Shown here: piece after piece, positions 12,689 through 23,720 of the stretch | Layout: each line of letters starts with the position of its first letter | How positions within the stretch are numbered: the stretch's first letter is position 1 | Assembly: GCF_014898055.3 (NCBI RefSeq) | Contig: NW_023601104.1 | Location: 38,628,210-38,692,209, forward strand | Source of the DNA: Talpa occidentalis | Taxonomy: Eukaryota; Chordata; Mammalia; Eulipotyphla; Talpidae | Direction of reading: 5' to 3' | Length of the DNA: 64,000 nt | The notes under the pieces: generated by a model | What the model was told of the DNA's origin: nothing | Seen by the model: the letters and a program-made list of their open reading frames with translations, nothing else | Databases searched by the model: none | Translations under genes and position numbers: made by a program

Positions 12689-13630
12689 ATGACCTCAGAG
12701 GCCAGAAATACTTCCCACACTGTAAGCGAGTTCATCCTCTTGGGCTTCCCTTGCCGCTTGGAAATACAGATCTTCCTCTTTTCTGTGTTCTTTGTGACAT
12801 ACATCCTGACCCTCCTTGGAAACATGGCCATCGTGTGTGCAGTGCGCTGGGAACGCAGGTTCCACACCCCCATGTACATCCTGCTGGCCAACTTCTCCTT
12901 CCTAGAGATCTGCTATGTCAACTCTGATGTACCCAACATGCTGGCCAACTTCCTCTCTCAGACTAAAACCATCTCCTTCACACAGTGCCTCCTCCAATTG
13001 TACTTCTTCTTCTCACTGGGCACAACTGAATGCCTGTTTCTCTCCATCATGGCCTATGACCGGTTCCTGGCCATCTGCCGGCCCCTGCATTACCCTACTA
13101 TCATGACTACTAAGTTCTGCAGCAACCTGGTCATCTTTTGCTGGGTGTTTGGTTTTCTCTGGTTTCTGATCCCAGTGATATTTGTTACCCAGCTCCCATT
13201 TTGTGGACCAAATGTGATTGATGACTTTTTGTGTGACCTGGGTCCTCTGCTGGGCCTGGCTTCAGCCTGTGTCCCTATCCCAGGGACTGTTCTCATCTGT
13301 GGCACCATGAGCTCCCTCCTCATCTTTGCCACCTTTTTCTACATCACTGGCTCCTACACCCTGGTACTGAGGGCAGTCATGCAGGTACCCTCAGCTGCTG
13401 GCAGGAAGAAGGCCTTCTCCACCTGCTCCTCACATCTGGCTGTCGTGTTTCTATTCTATGGTTCTGTCATGATGACATACGTGAGCCCAGGTTCTGGACA
13501 GGCAGAGGGCATGCAGAAGTTCACAACTTTGTTCTACTCAGTTTTGACCCCTTTTTTCAACCCTATGATCTACAGCCTCCGAAATAAAGAAATGAAAGAT
13601 GCCTTGAAGAAAGTTCTAGGAGTTTCCTAA
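12689..13630 (+). CDS. Olfactory receptor, family 11 member
   Basis: A 313-residue class II (tetrapod-type) odorant receptor, a seven-transmembrane GPCR that would couple to G-olf in olfactory cilia. Landmarks: N-terminal sequon NTS at 7-9, TM1 GN at 44-45, FHTPMY at 58-63 (family LHTPMY), TM3 Cys100, MAYDRF at 121-126, KAFSTC at 241-246 and PMIYS at 292-296. I chose the ATG at 12689 because an earlier in-frame GTG (12662) is not a normal mammalian start and lies before the putative splice acceptor. Three departures from its neighbours: DRF replaces the usual DRY, Ser replaces Gly after KAFSTC, and two extra residues sit in extracellular loop 2 just before a conserved Cys. Overall similarity is to OR11 receptors of the 14q11-type cluster. 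It could be an OR11G/I/J-type gene, and the exact orthologue is not resolved. Confidence 0.93.
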   Translation: MTSEARNTSHTVSEFILLGFPCRLEIQIFLFSVFFVTYILTLLGNMAIVCAVRWERRFHTPMYILLANFSFLEICYVNSDVPNMLANFLSQTKTISFTQCLLQLYFFFSLGTTECLFLSIMAYDRFLAICRPLHYPTIMTTKFCSNLVIFCWVFGFLWFLIPVIFVTQLPFCGPNVIDDFLCDLGPLLGLASACVPIPGTVLICGTMSSLLIFATFFYITGSYTLVLRAVMQVPSAAGRKKAFSTCSSHLAVVFLFYGSVMMTYVSPGSGQAEGMQKFTTLFYSVLTPFFNPMIYSLRNKEMKDALKKVLGVS

Positions 13631-13884
13631 CACTTATCTGTGATATTAATGAATTACTCCAAGATGAGTTCAGAAAGTGAGCTTCCTGCCAGTGTAACAG
13701 CTGAGAAAACAGAAAGTAAAGGTGAACATGTTGAAGGAGGCATTTCAAAATCTTACATGCCAGATCACCAATGAAGCTTCCCTGGAATGTCACTTTTATT
13801 GCTATTTAATATGTACTCATTATTTCTTGTATTATAGTTAGCTGTTCATAAATCTCCATGTGCCTCCTCATTGTGGCTTGATTG

Positions 13885-13985
13885 TGATTTTTTTAAGAGC
13901 AGGGACTATGTCTTATTAATTTCTGGAATTCCAGAAATGCCTAGCACAAAAAAAGTCAGTAATATTAATTCAAATAAAATGGATA
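13885..13985 (+). repeat. L2 3'-end fragment
   Basis: The phrase agcagggactatgtcttatt, then a degenerate tail ending in ttcaaataaaat, matches the L2 terminus. Its AATAAA at about 13973 lies 340 bp after the OR stop and could serve as a poly(A) signal for that gene (inference). Confidence 0.55.
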
Positions 13986-14044
13986 TATTTATTCATATTT
14001 CCTCACAATATTTATTTTTTTAAAGATTTCAATAACTATTTCTT

Positions 14045-14314
14045 CAAATTTTTTTAAAGATTTATTTACTTAGGCATACAAGAACTGGGGTACAGGCCAG
14101 AGGTGTGGCGGGTGAGAGGACTCACCAGAGACAGAATGGGGAACAGAACAGGCAGACTGACTGAAATATACTGCTGAGGGGATCAGCAGGCGAGTCAGGA
14201 GAGGTCAGCTGAGCCATGTGGGTTGTTCCCTGGCCGAGGATAGAACTCGTGCTGCAGTGGCTGCTGATAGCTTCATAGATTGCGTCTTAACCCCTTGAGC
14301 CACCAGGGAGGCCC
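14045..14314 (-). mobile_element. tRNA-derived SINE (Rhin-1-like)
   Basis: Reverse complement of the family: a T-rich edge with aaagatttattt, the central tacactgctgagg-type body with substitutions, and the tRNA-like head ending ccaccagggaggccc at 14314. Confidence 0.9.
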
Positions 14315-14429
14315 TATATTTATTATTCTTGATGATCAGAACAGATCTAAAGAAAATATGCAAACTCTGTAACAATCTGTATTTTATATGTCCCTATGGA
14401 TGAAATGAACTTTCCTCAAAAAATGTGAG

Positions 14430-14678
14430 TATACCCATAAAATGGAATATTATTCAACAACAAAAAATAATAAGTATCCATGGATGAGTTGTTCATGGAT
14501 GAACATTATGATAAGTGAAATAAACGAGCCACAAAAGCCCACACATTGTATGATTCCAAATATATAAAATGCCCAAGATCAGGAACAAGACAAAGGTGAC
14601 ACTCCTAGTCAACATAGTACAGGGAATCCTAGCCCAAACAATTAGACAAGGGGAAAAAAAGACATCAAATTAAAGAAA
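14430..14678 (+). mobile_element. Old L1 fragments
   Basis: Words like aaaatggaatattattcaac near 14440 (end of ORF2) and atcaggaacaagacaaaggt near 14577 (reverse transcriptase region) mark diverged L1 pieces in the + orientation, continued after the SINE by 14960-15370. Confidence 0.65.
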
Positions 14679-14682
14679 GAAG

Positions 14683-14958
14683 GGGCCTCCTTGGTGGCAC
14701 AAGGGGTTAAGCATTAATACTATGAAGCAATCTGTAGCCACTGCAGCACAAATTAGATCCCCAGCCAGGGAGGTGACCCACATGGTGCAGCAGACCTCTC
14801 CTGTTTCGCCCATTGCTACTCTCAGCAGTGTATTTCAGTCAATTTGCCTGTTCTGCTCCCCACTCTCTCTCTGGTGAACCCTCTTACCCCCCCCCTTACC
14901 CATACCTGTGGCCTATACTCCAGTTCTTATATGCATAAATAAATAAATCTTTAAAAAT
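14683..14958 (+). mobile_element. tRNA-derived SINE (Rhin-1-like)
   Basis: Full element from the gggcctccttggtgg head to an A-rich tail. It interrupts an old L1, with a short aaattaaagaa-like direct repeat on both sides consistent with a target-site duplication. Confidence 0.9.
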
Positions 14959-15370
14959 AAATTAAAGAAGAAAAATTATACTAATCACAGATGAATTGAT
15001 CCTACATGTCTAAAAAAAATCCGTTAGAACTAAAAAAAAAAGTTCCTAAAGTTGCAGAATACAAGGGAGTAAATTCAAACAAGACAAAAGTTCAGAAAAT
15101 AATGAGAAAAGTTAGAAATAATGAGACCTTGATGAAAGAAATTGAATAAGAGGCCAATAAATGGAAAGATCTTGTTTTTGAGAAATGAGAGAATGGTAAC
15201 TTTTAAAATGCCCATACTATCAATATGGAAGAAAACTATTACAATAACAGTAAGATATTGTTAAAAGAAATGAAGGAAGACACAAAAGATGGAAAGATAC
15301 TTCCTGCTCATGGATTAAGAGAATTAACATAGTCAAAATGTCACATACAAGTAAAGAAACCAAAGACGTA
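14959..15370 (+). mobile_element. Old L1 ORF2 fragment, continuation
   Basis: Diverged reverse-transcriptase text, including ttgttaaaagaaatgaagga near 15259 and tcctgctcatggattaagag near 15302, which match ORF2 wording at 4586-4655. No open frame remains. Confidence 0.7.
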
Positions 15371-18096
15371 CAAAAGTTTGAGTCATCTCACTCAGCAATG
15401 ACTTGCTTGAAAGAATAAAGATAAGTTCAAAAATCATGCCAATTTTTAGAACATCCGCTAAAAACAGATTGAAAGAATGTTAAAGACAAAAAGGGACCCA
15501 TCTTTTAGACTTGAGAATTTTGTCATTTTATCCATGCCCATGGTCTCTGGCCCTGACATCGTTCACCAGAAACTAGTGTTTTACTGACTGGAATCATACT
15601 AGGAACACAGAGCTGGCCCAGGAGGGAAAATCTTTTACCAGAAAAAAAGAAAAAGAAAAAGAAGAAAGAAAGAAAAAGGTAGTAACCATTTCCAAGTCAT
15701 GAATAAGTATGAATGTAAGGGAACGAGAAGATAAACAAACACCTCTAGTTTCAGATAAGATGGTGTTGCTATAGTGATTGTACCATTATAGTAACCTCTC
15801 TATAGAACAAATAAACATCAGCTCTGAGAATAACATGAGATGATCATTCACCACTGGAGAACTTGGGTCCCAAAGGACAGTTAATGGGCTCCTGAGAGAA
15901 GGGAACATTTAGGATGTGACTGAAAATCTGCCCTGGGAACTCCCATTTTGGAATTCATAGGAGACTATATCCCTTAGGAAAAAACAAGACATAGATTTCA
16001 GAGCAGCCACAGATAATATATGTCCTGCCACAAATATGCCAATCTCTCTCCACAGCAATATACTAAATCTGAAATGTAAGTCCTCTCTGGGTGTCTGGTT
16101 GACAAGGATGCCATGTCCTCCATTTTGTTTGCCCCTTGCTGCAGTGAAAACAGAAGATTACAGGTCAGACCTACCAATTCTATAAGGAGATGGGATCAGA
16201 AGAGATACAAGCAAAGAACAGCTCTCAAGTGAGTCTTTTAGCTCCACCTTTTTTGGTGTGGTGGTAGAAATAATAGCAAGTCAAGTTACACTAATGAATA
16301 TAAAGAGATTCACCTTTACAACTAAGGACTGGGGATCAGGGAAATGAGATGATAAAGAGAAACACCAATAGTGTATAAATAATGTCCTTTTAAACTAAGA
16401 CTTCTCACCCCTCAAAACCAAGTCTTTGGGTACATAGATAATAGTGAAGCAACATCTTGAATACACTGATATAGCCACAATGAGCAGCAAGGCTGTTTTA
16501 GTCATGTTCAGCTTGCCATAGAGTGATGATCAGCAACTGCAGGAGGGAGTTCAAGATGACAGAGCACTCCTAAGTAGTGAGTTCATGCCCACGTGGTGTA
16601 CAAAGTCAATGAAATCCTCATATGCATTAGTTACCAGTACTTCTTGATGTTTCTGACTTTCTTCATGATTCTTTAGACTCTGAGTTACTTTCCAATTCCT
16701 GCTACAGAAAATGTATGCACAGTTTTGCTTTGCTGTACATAATCAGTTCAAACTGAGGAGTAGCCTTACAGTGAAGTTTGAAATGAAAAATCCTTAAGTT
16801 CTCCCATCCCTTGTGTCACTAACTGCAATCATCAAGATCATTATTAAAGTTATGACATTATGTTATCTGAAAAGTAACACCTTTAATAAATAATATATCA
16901 ATAAGTAATCTTAGCTAGAAACCCTTTATAAAGAATGGTTAGGTCTATATTCTTATGGTCTATATTCTTATTTATATTTTCCTAAATAAATATCATCCCT
17001 CAATCATGTCACTTTGGATCAGTTAGGTCCAAATGATGAGTGTAGCTAAATTTGCAGGGGACCCAGAAAATACCCTAAAACAAAATAAAGACTAAACTAT
17101 TTCATTGTTTTTATTTTGCTTCTCACCATAGAAATCACACAAACACACACACAATGACCCAGACAAATTCTAATTAAGAGAGTACTTGTTCACAAAGATT
17201 CTTCCTCGCTTCCAAAAACAATCCCAATCTTCTACATATATAAGAAGTAGCAGGAGTGAAAAATAAAAATGGAATCCTTGTCCAGAGAGATCATTTATGG
17301 TCCCTACCACTACCCTTACTTTTCAGATATCTCTGCCTGGGAGTATATGACATATGTGATCTTCTGCATCTATCCACACACCAAAAAAATAGAGGCATTT
17401 CTAGAAATCCTGAAGCCTCAAGGGAAAAACTCAAAAATCCTTAACTATATACCAAGTTTAACCCACTCCAAGATTTCACAGAAGTATTTAATCCAACTGG
17501 TAAAGATGAAACCAAACTGAAAGACATTACATAGCTTTCTTGACTTACTGATAACAAATTTGGTGAACACTGAAGAAAGAATGGCATATTTGACAATGTT
17601 AGTCTGGGTTATCACACTACCTTAAGATGCCAATACTTATAGTCCCCATACTGCTCCACAAGAAAAAGAGAGAGCGAGAGAGCAAGAAAGTGAGAGAGAG
17701 AGAAAAGCATAATGATTTCTTTGTGGTATTTTCTGCCTTTCTCTCTTCTGATGGATAATATTTATTTGTGTCTATGATGAGTAGAGATGGTTTCCCTGTG
17801 GAGATGATAACATACAACATTTTATTTTATCATTTCCATTACCCTGGAGATAACGATAACTTATTTTACAAAGCTAAACAAAGTTAAGTATATATTGAAA
17901 AATACAGCTGTTAACTTTCCTTCCCAGATTTATGTTGGATTCTCAAGATTTGTTTATACATTTTGATGCTGGAGATTTCTCTTTTCCAAAACACTGAATT
18001 TAAATAACTTACTCTATAGATAGAAAAAACATGACTTTCATACCAGCTTGCATTTACAAGTAATGTCCATAAACTATTTCAACATGTTTACTGCAT
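15371..18096. other. Intergenic, no gene seen
   Basis: Includes a purine-rich run at 15640-15680 and GA-rich text at 17660-17705. A stop-interrupted coding-like stretch reads on the minus strand around 16560-16700, but I cannot tie it to any family. No named repeat otherwise. Confidence 0.5.
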
Positions 18097-18702
18097 AAGA
18101 TCCTGCCCTTTATATTTTTATTTTATTTTTTACATCATTGTTCATTTTTAAACAATATTTGCTTCCCCCCACCCCCTCAGAATGAGTCCCCATAGAGTTT
18201 CCTTCCCCAAGGCACCCATGCACCATCACCTCAGTCCTCTGTGCTCCCCTCCCTCCCGCTGATCCCTCTCCCTCCTCCTCCCCTGCAGTATGTCTCTGAT
18301 TTATAATTGTCCGCTTTTGCTTTGTTGTGTTTTGTACTTTATTATTTTTTTACACTGATGTCTTATTTGGTTCCCCTATATTCCTGCTATAAGTGAAACC
18401 ATCTGATATTTTTCTTTTTCCTTCTGGCTTATATCACTGAGCATAATTCCTTCTAGTTCCATCCATGTTGCTGCGAGTGGCATGATATGACCCGGCAATT
18501 CCACCACTAGGGATCTACCCAAAAAACAAAAAACATTGATTCAAAAGAACACCTGTACACATATGTTTATTGCAGCACTATTTACAATACGTAAAACCGG
18601 AAAACAACCCAAATGCCCAAAAATAGATGACTGGATCAAGAAGATGTGGCATGTATACACAATGGAATATTATTCAGCAATCAAAAAAGATCCTGCCCTT
18701 TA
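18097..18702. mobile_element. L1 with 5' inversion (twin-primed)
   Basis: The left part, 18113-about 18483, is a minus-strand L1 3' UTR and ORF2 end. The right part, about 18487-18686, is plus-strand ORF2 text (taccc then atggaatattattcagc) that lies immediately upstream of the left part in a normal L1. The two are therefore head-to-head, the signature of twin priming. A 16-bp direct repeat aagatcctgcccttta flanks it at 18097-18112 and 18687-18702. Confidence 0.88.
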
Positions 18703-18970
18703 GGGCCTCCCTGGTAGCACTGGTGTTAAAGACAGTGCTATCAAGCTATTGCCAGCCACTGCAGCAGGAGTTCGATCCCAGGGAGCTGACCCACATGGCA
18801 CAGCAGACCTCTCCTGCCTCACCTACTGCTCCCCTCAGCAGTGTGTTTCAGTCAGTCTGCCTGTTCTGCTCCCCACTCGGTCTCTGGTGAATCTTCTCAC
18901 CCACTGCACCTCTGGCCTGTGCCCCAGTTCTTGTATGCATAAATGAATCTTTAAAAAAAATATTTTTATA
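18703..18970 (+). mobile_element. tRNA-derived SINE (Rhin-1-like) at an L1 target duplication
   Basis: The head gggcctccctggtagc begins directly after the right target-site copy of the L1 just upstream, and the tail ends before a third copy of ctgcccttta at 18971-18980. The SINE thus appears to have re-used the same duplicated target sequence. Confidence 0.9.
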
Positions 18971-19185
18971 CTGCCCTTTACTGTGAAAATATTCTGAAAG
19001 AGGAGAAGTCCAAAACTCAAAATATGATCAGAGAAGGTATTAAGTCTGACAGTCTTCAGACAAATAATTTGATTATATGTAGAATAGTTTGATCATATGT
19101 AGCGGAATAATGATCTGATTAGGTGTTTAGGAATATTTAAAAGGAAATATCCCTGAAGATTACAGGAATAAGATCATATTTGTCA

Positions 19186-19214
19186 TTGTCATTTTTCTCC
19201 TCTCCACCCTACAG
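19186..19214 (+). promoter_or_regulatory. Putative splice acceptor of the OR coding exon
   Basis: A strong pyrimidine tract (tttttctcctctccaccct) ends in acag at 19214, leaving a 6-nt leader before the ATG at 19221. Confidence 0.7.
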
Positions 19215-19220
19215 GCAACC

Positions 19221-20165
19221 ATGAATGTGTCCAGAGTCAACACTGTGACTGAATTCATACTCCTCAGTTTTCCCTGCTCCAGGGAGAGGCAGGGCTTTCT
19301 CTTCGTGCTCTTCTCTGTGTCTTACATCCTGACACTGATCAGCAATGGGGTCATTGTCTGTGCAGTGAAGCTGGATCACAGGCTCCACACCCCCATGTAC
19401 TTTATACTGGCCAATTTCTCATTCCTGGAGATGTGTTATATCAGCACCACTGTTCCCAACATGTTGAGGAACTTCCTATCTGAGACCAAAACCATCTCTT
19501 TCACTGCCTGTTTCCTCCAGATGTACTTCTTCTTCTCCATGGGCATCACTGAGGCCTTCTTATTGCCCCTCATGGCTTTTGATCGGTACTTAGCCATCTG
19601 TAGGCCTCTCCATTACCCTAACATCATGAGTGGTCATCTCTGTAGGAACCTGGTGACCCTCTGCTGGGTAACTGGGTTCCTTTCTTATCCAATTCCTATC
19701 TATTTTATCACACAACTCCCCTTCTGTGGCCCCAATACCATTGACCACTTTCTTTGTGACTCTGGTCCTCTTCTGGCACTGTCCTGCATCCCTGCCCCTG
19801 GAATTGAGCTTTCCTGTTCAATATTGAGTTCCCTTATCATCTTCATCACCTTCTTCTTCATCATTTGGTCCTACACCCTGGTTCTCAGAGCAGTGTTGCG
19901 TATGCCATCAGCAGCTGGTAGACATAAAGCCTTTTCCACCTGTGGTTCCCACCTAGCTGTGGTTTTTCTGTTCTATGGAACCATCATGATGATGTACATC
20001 AGCCCAAGTTCTGGAAACCAAATTGGGAGCCATAAGATTATAACCTTAATGTACTCAGCAGTGACCCCACTTGTAAACCCTCTGATCTACAGTCTCCGGA
20101 ACAAAGACATGAAGGCTGCCTTGAGAAAGATTGTACAATGTACAAAAATTAGTCAAACCAAATGA
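19221..20165 (+). CDS. Olfactory receptor, family 11 member
   Basis: A 314-residue class II odorant receptor. It begins MNVS, so a glycosylation sequon sits at 2-4. TM1 has SN at 41-42 where the family has GN. LHTPMY is present, TM3 Cys is at 97, MAFDRY at 118-123, KAFSTC at 236-241 and PLIYS at 287-291, so all seven membrane segments are in place. Oddities are SN for GN in TM1, LLSFP for the usual LLGFP, and WSY for GSY in TM5. The frame is open and length is normal, so the gene is probably functional. It is closest in feel to the other OR11 receptors here, especially the one at 12689. I cannot assign an orthologue. The start is supported by the adjacent splice acceptor. Confidence 0.94.
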   Translation: MNVSRVNTVTEFILLSFPCSRERQGFLFVLFSVSYILTLISNGVIVCAVKLDHRLHTPMYFILANFSFLEMCYISTTVPNMLRNFLSETKTISFTACFLQMYFFFSMGITEAFLLPLMAFDRYLAICRPLHYPNIMSGHLCRNLVTLCWVTGFLSYPIPIYFITQLPFCGPNTIDHFLCDSGPLLALSCIPAPGIELSCSILSSLIIFITFFFIIWSYTLVLRAVLRMPSAAGRHKAFSTCGSHLAVVFLFYGTIMMMYISPSSGNQIGSHKIITLMYSAVTPLVNPLIYSLRNKDMKAALRKIVQCTKISQTK

Positions 20166-21185
20166 AATGAGATTAGAACCCATGAATGGACCAAGAGCAG
20201 ACTATTATTTTTCCCCGTTTCTACTTACACTTAAAATGAGTCATCAACTATTTGCACCTAGAAATACAGGACCAAATACATCAATTTCTATTTAGTCAAG
20301 TAATGAATAAGAGTATACCCAGTTAAACCAGACCTTGCTTTCAAATAAGAGTTGAGAGATAGTAACTTAAATTAAATGACTTGAAAGTCTCTACTTCAGA
20401 CTCTTCTCCTACCCTGACTCTTCTCCTACCACCAATAACTGTTTACCGTTTTACTCTGTCACATAGCTGGTTCCTGAACTCATGCTTTTCTTGACTTGCA
20501 TTACTTGCATCAGTTCTCACACTTGGGTTTTCTGGTCTAACAACCTCTGCTCTACTCCTAGTAGAAGAGAGGAACATTCATACCTTTTTAACTCAAACAA
20601 AAGTAAACCAATACCAATCAAGTCATAATTGAGCCAAAAGATTTTTACTTAATTTATACCATGATGAATAATAACCCAAAACACTGATTTCTAAACTGTC
20701 TTTTTGATACTTATTTGGGAGCATTTCTTTTTAAAAAAAACAGATTCCCAGACCTTTTCCCTAAATCATAATCTTTATGAAATGGACCCCAGAAATTACA
20801 ATTTTATGATTCTGATGTAATTGGTAGATAAAGGCTAGTACCAATCCACAGATAAATCTTAATAGAGACATCTTTTTAATAATAAACATGTGACATAGAG
20901 AAATAAAATTTAGGAAAAGTGAAAGAAATAAATAAATTTAGGGAAAGTGAAAGAAGTTAGAGTATCTGTTATAGGTGATTCAAACACTCATGACAGTAGT
21001 AGCAGAAAATGTTTTCCTCCCTGATTTTCAAATTAAGTCCTTCATTTATAAAGTAAGAAGTAGTAACATCCTTCTTATCTTTTCCTATAATGCAAGAAGA
21101 TTAAGATACCTGATAACAGGTTTACATTTGGTCCAACTAGTTGGCTAAAAATCAATTGAACGATTGTTATCTGCAGTTGATGCAA
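20166..21185. other. Intergenic, possible DNA-transposon remnant
   Basis: No gene. Around 20710-20830 the words cagattcccagacc and tgattctgatgtaattggta recall hAT-type MER elements, but the match is too weak to name. Confidence 0.4.
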
Positions 21186-21440
21186 CTCATTTATTCATTC
21201 AATAAACACTACTTCTGTAGGTACATTAATGTAGAAGATAAAATCTCTGCCTATATTACATTCTAGTGAGAGACACATAATAAGCAGGCAAACATAAGAA
21301 TCTATAGTCCCAGAAATCATGAGTAGTAGAAAAAATAAAGGAGCATATGAATATAGAAGACATTGTAGTTGAATAGGGAATAATAAAATGTTATGGGGAG
21401 AGAATGTGTTTTTATCTGGACACACGGAGAAGCCTGTTCA
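21186..21440 (+). repeat. L2 fragment
   Basis: The text ttattcattcaataaacact, followed by tacattctagtgagagac and ataataagcaggcaaacat, matches the L2 3' region. Ancient. Confidence 0.7.
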
Positions 21441-21770
21441 TTGCTATGTACTAAAAGGAAGGTTTAAGAAAAATTTCACCCTAATAAAAATCCATATGTT
21501 CGTATGTTCTTAACTTGTACCACTTATTTACTTACATGTCTAGTTATATGTGCCTCTATTTTACTATATTTACTCTATTTTACTTTTTTCCAGTAGGATC
21601 TGATGTAGCCCCAAAAAGTACATAAAAGAAATACGAAAAAGATGAATTTTTTAGAAGTTAAAGGATTTGTGAATCTTAAGATTTTATGCTGGTACTAATA
21701 TCAAGTCTCTGAATGGGCTATGAATTCCTTTAAAACAACGTGAGGAATAGGGAAAATCAACTAGTGAAGT

Positions 21771-21860
21771 GATTTTTACTATCTCTAAGAAGAAAATAAG
21801 TATTTTTATTATCTCTAAGAAGAAAACAAGTATTTTTATTACCTCTAAGAAGAAAACAAG
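21771..21860. repeat. 30-bp minisatellite, three units
   Basis: Units begin at 21781, 21811 and 21841, with the shared core ctctaagaagaaaa and a period of exactly 30 bp. Units differ by only a few bases. On the minus strand the repeat reads as a 10-residue repeat within an open frame (21684-22040), but that frame has no family resemblance and is probably not a gene. Confidence 0.93.
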
Positions 21861-22159
21861 TTCCTCAGGAGAAGTGAAATTTGACTCAGTGCTAAAGTAA
21901 CATCTTTCATGAGGATTCATATTAGGGAAACTAAGAGACATAGTCAACAATGGTCCCGCCAAACCCTGATATGACTGGAATGAGGAGAAGGAGGCTGGGA
22001 GTATACATGGGCAATGGTTCATGAGTCTTGTAAATGGCAATATTCAAACAATTCTTCAGGTACATATTTCAACTATCATAGGATAATGTACATGTATTTA
22101 CAATGAAGTTTGCATAAAAATTTAAATTATTAGACCTATTTTGTGAATAAACACAATAA

Positions 22160-22640
22160 AAGAATTAAAAAAAATGTGGACAAAACAGCAGATATATACA
22201 TGGCAAGTGAGCAAATGAAAATAACATGACATGCATCACCATTAGTCATTAGGGAAATATAAAGGAAAACCATAATAAATATCATCTATAATCATATGTA
22301 GTTTAATGATGGGGATATAGTCTAAGGAATGCATCATTAGACAATTTCAGCCTTATGCAAATGTCAGTGTGTACTTCTACAAACTTATATGGGATCACAC
22401 ACCTAGCCTAACACCACCTAGACTGTATATAGGGATCACCAACGTATACATGGTTAGGCAGCCCATGACTACACATACCCAAATAACGAAAATTGAAAAG
22501 ACTGTCTCTACAAGTGTTGGTGCTGATATAAAGGAACTAGTCTGTCATATACTTCTAATAAAACTGTAAAATAGTACAAAGTTCTTATAAACTAAAACAT
22601 GCATCTATCATGTGCTACAATCATTTTACCCCTAAGAAAT
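22160..22640 (+). mobile_element. Old L1 interrupted by another repeat
   Basis: The parts at 22165-22290 (atatacatggcaagtgagca, tcattagggaaatataaa) and about 22485-22640 (acaagtgttggtgctgata) are consecutive pieces of L1 ORF2. Between them about 190 bp (aatgatggggatatagtc ... tagggatcaccaac) is a separate dispersed repeat that I cannot name. Confidence 0.6.
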
Positions 22641-22816
22641 AGCATGACCAACTGGGAGTGTCAGAGCAGCCTGTAAGAACTTTGAAGTCTAGTTGCAAAT
22701 GTCAGATCAGTTATCAACATCTGGGGTTGCTTTTATCCTCCTTAAGTTTTTTAGAATCTTTCATTGATAACATGGTAAGCACAGTTAGATGAGTGAGAGA
22801 TAGACTTATTGATTGA

Positions 22817-23210
22817 TTAATTAAGCAATCGATTGATTTGTTAAAACTTCATCTGTGAGAGATTTGAAGCAAGGAAAAGATATTATTTCAACTTGCGTAG
22901 AAAAAAAAAAAACAAAATTAATGCAGGCCCCAAGGGAAGTGAATAACAAGCACAAATATATCTCTTGACACTGTTCTCCTTTTAGAAGCAGTAAGTGGAT
23001 CCTCAAGGATCAGGATCCTGGCAGGCTCTGCTTATAACCACTCCATCCTTCAACAAACACAATCAAGGGCCTTTATCACAATTACTTTACCTCTTTTCTG
23101 CTCTCTGATTATTGCCTAAACTATCTCTTCCTTCTGAGAAACAAAGAAGAAACTTCTGAGACGCTGCAATTTGGAATTCCCTTTGCTGGTCCAGTTAATG
23201 AGGTAATAAG
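22817..23210 (+). promoter_or_regulatory. Putative OR11G promoter / 5' exon island, copy 1
   Basis: This block aligns with 32405-32745 upstream of the second OR11G gene, although the surrounding intergenic DNA does not. Shared landmarks are gcaggcccc, a ctc-tgacact element, a taagt-containing segment, and gg-ctc-g-ttata followed by ctccatcct. Within it are TAATTA at 22818-22823 (homeodomain-type core), CCCCAAGGGA at 22928-22937 (Olf/EBF-type core) and TATA-like cttataa at 23031. Homeodomain and Olf/EBF sites are known hallmarks of OR promoters. It lies 3.1-3.5 kb upstream of the coding exon. Function is inferred. Confidence 0.5.
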
Positions 23211-23679
23211 GTTATGTAGTGTTTAGAATGTAATATATTCTTTCATCCATAGGTCTGTTTGACTCTAACTCAGCTATACACATACAAAATTAGAAGCACA
23301 GAGCTCTGTTAGGAAGCAGCTGATTTGATCCTGGGAGGTGATGTAAAGACAAAAAGAAGTCCATGATAAGTCATAATTTAGAAAGAGAAGCATTTTGCCG
23401 ATAAATTGGATGTGATTGATAAAATAGAGGAAGAGATCTAACATTGAACATACTAAACCAGGAAAAGGAAGTTCTTGAACATTAACTAAACCAAAGAGCT
23501 GAAAATATTTTGAGATGATGTACAAGGTGAATAGCATCTCAAAATAAAAAGAACTTTTTAGGAATATCCTGCAAAACACCATGATTAAAATGCTCCAACC
23601 ACAATTAGAAACAAACTACTTTGACCTATTACAAACCGGATGGATTTTCTCTGAGTTGGTACTAAACCTGTAGGGCCAA
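23211..23679. other. Intergenic, no gene seen
   Basis: Low-complexity AT-rich DNA. The minus-strand open frame at 23274-23582 has no family resemblance. Confidence 0.5.
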
Positions 23680-23720
23680 AATATATATATATATATATAT
23701 ATATATTTATTTATTTATTT
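23680..23720. repeat. (AT)n/(TTTA)n microsatellite
   Basis: About 13 AT units run directly into several TTTA units. Confidence 0.95.

Noticed and set aside
16560..16860. Minus-strand coding-like stretch suggesting a processed pseudogene
   Set aside because: About 40 readable codons are broken by stops, match no family I recognise, and no A-tail or target duplication is evident. Chance is likely.
21684..22040. 118-codon minus-strand frame with 10-residue repeats
   Set aside because: The repeats come from a 30-bp minisatellite, and no family resemblance or splice context supports a gene.
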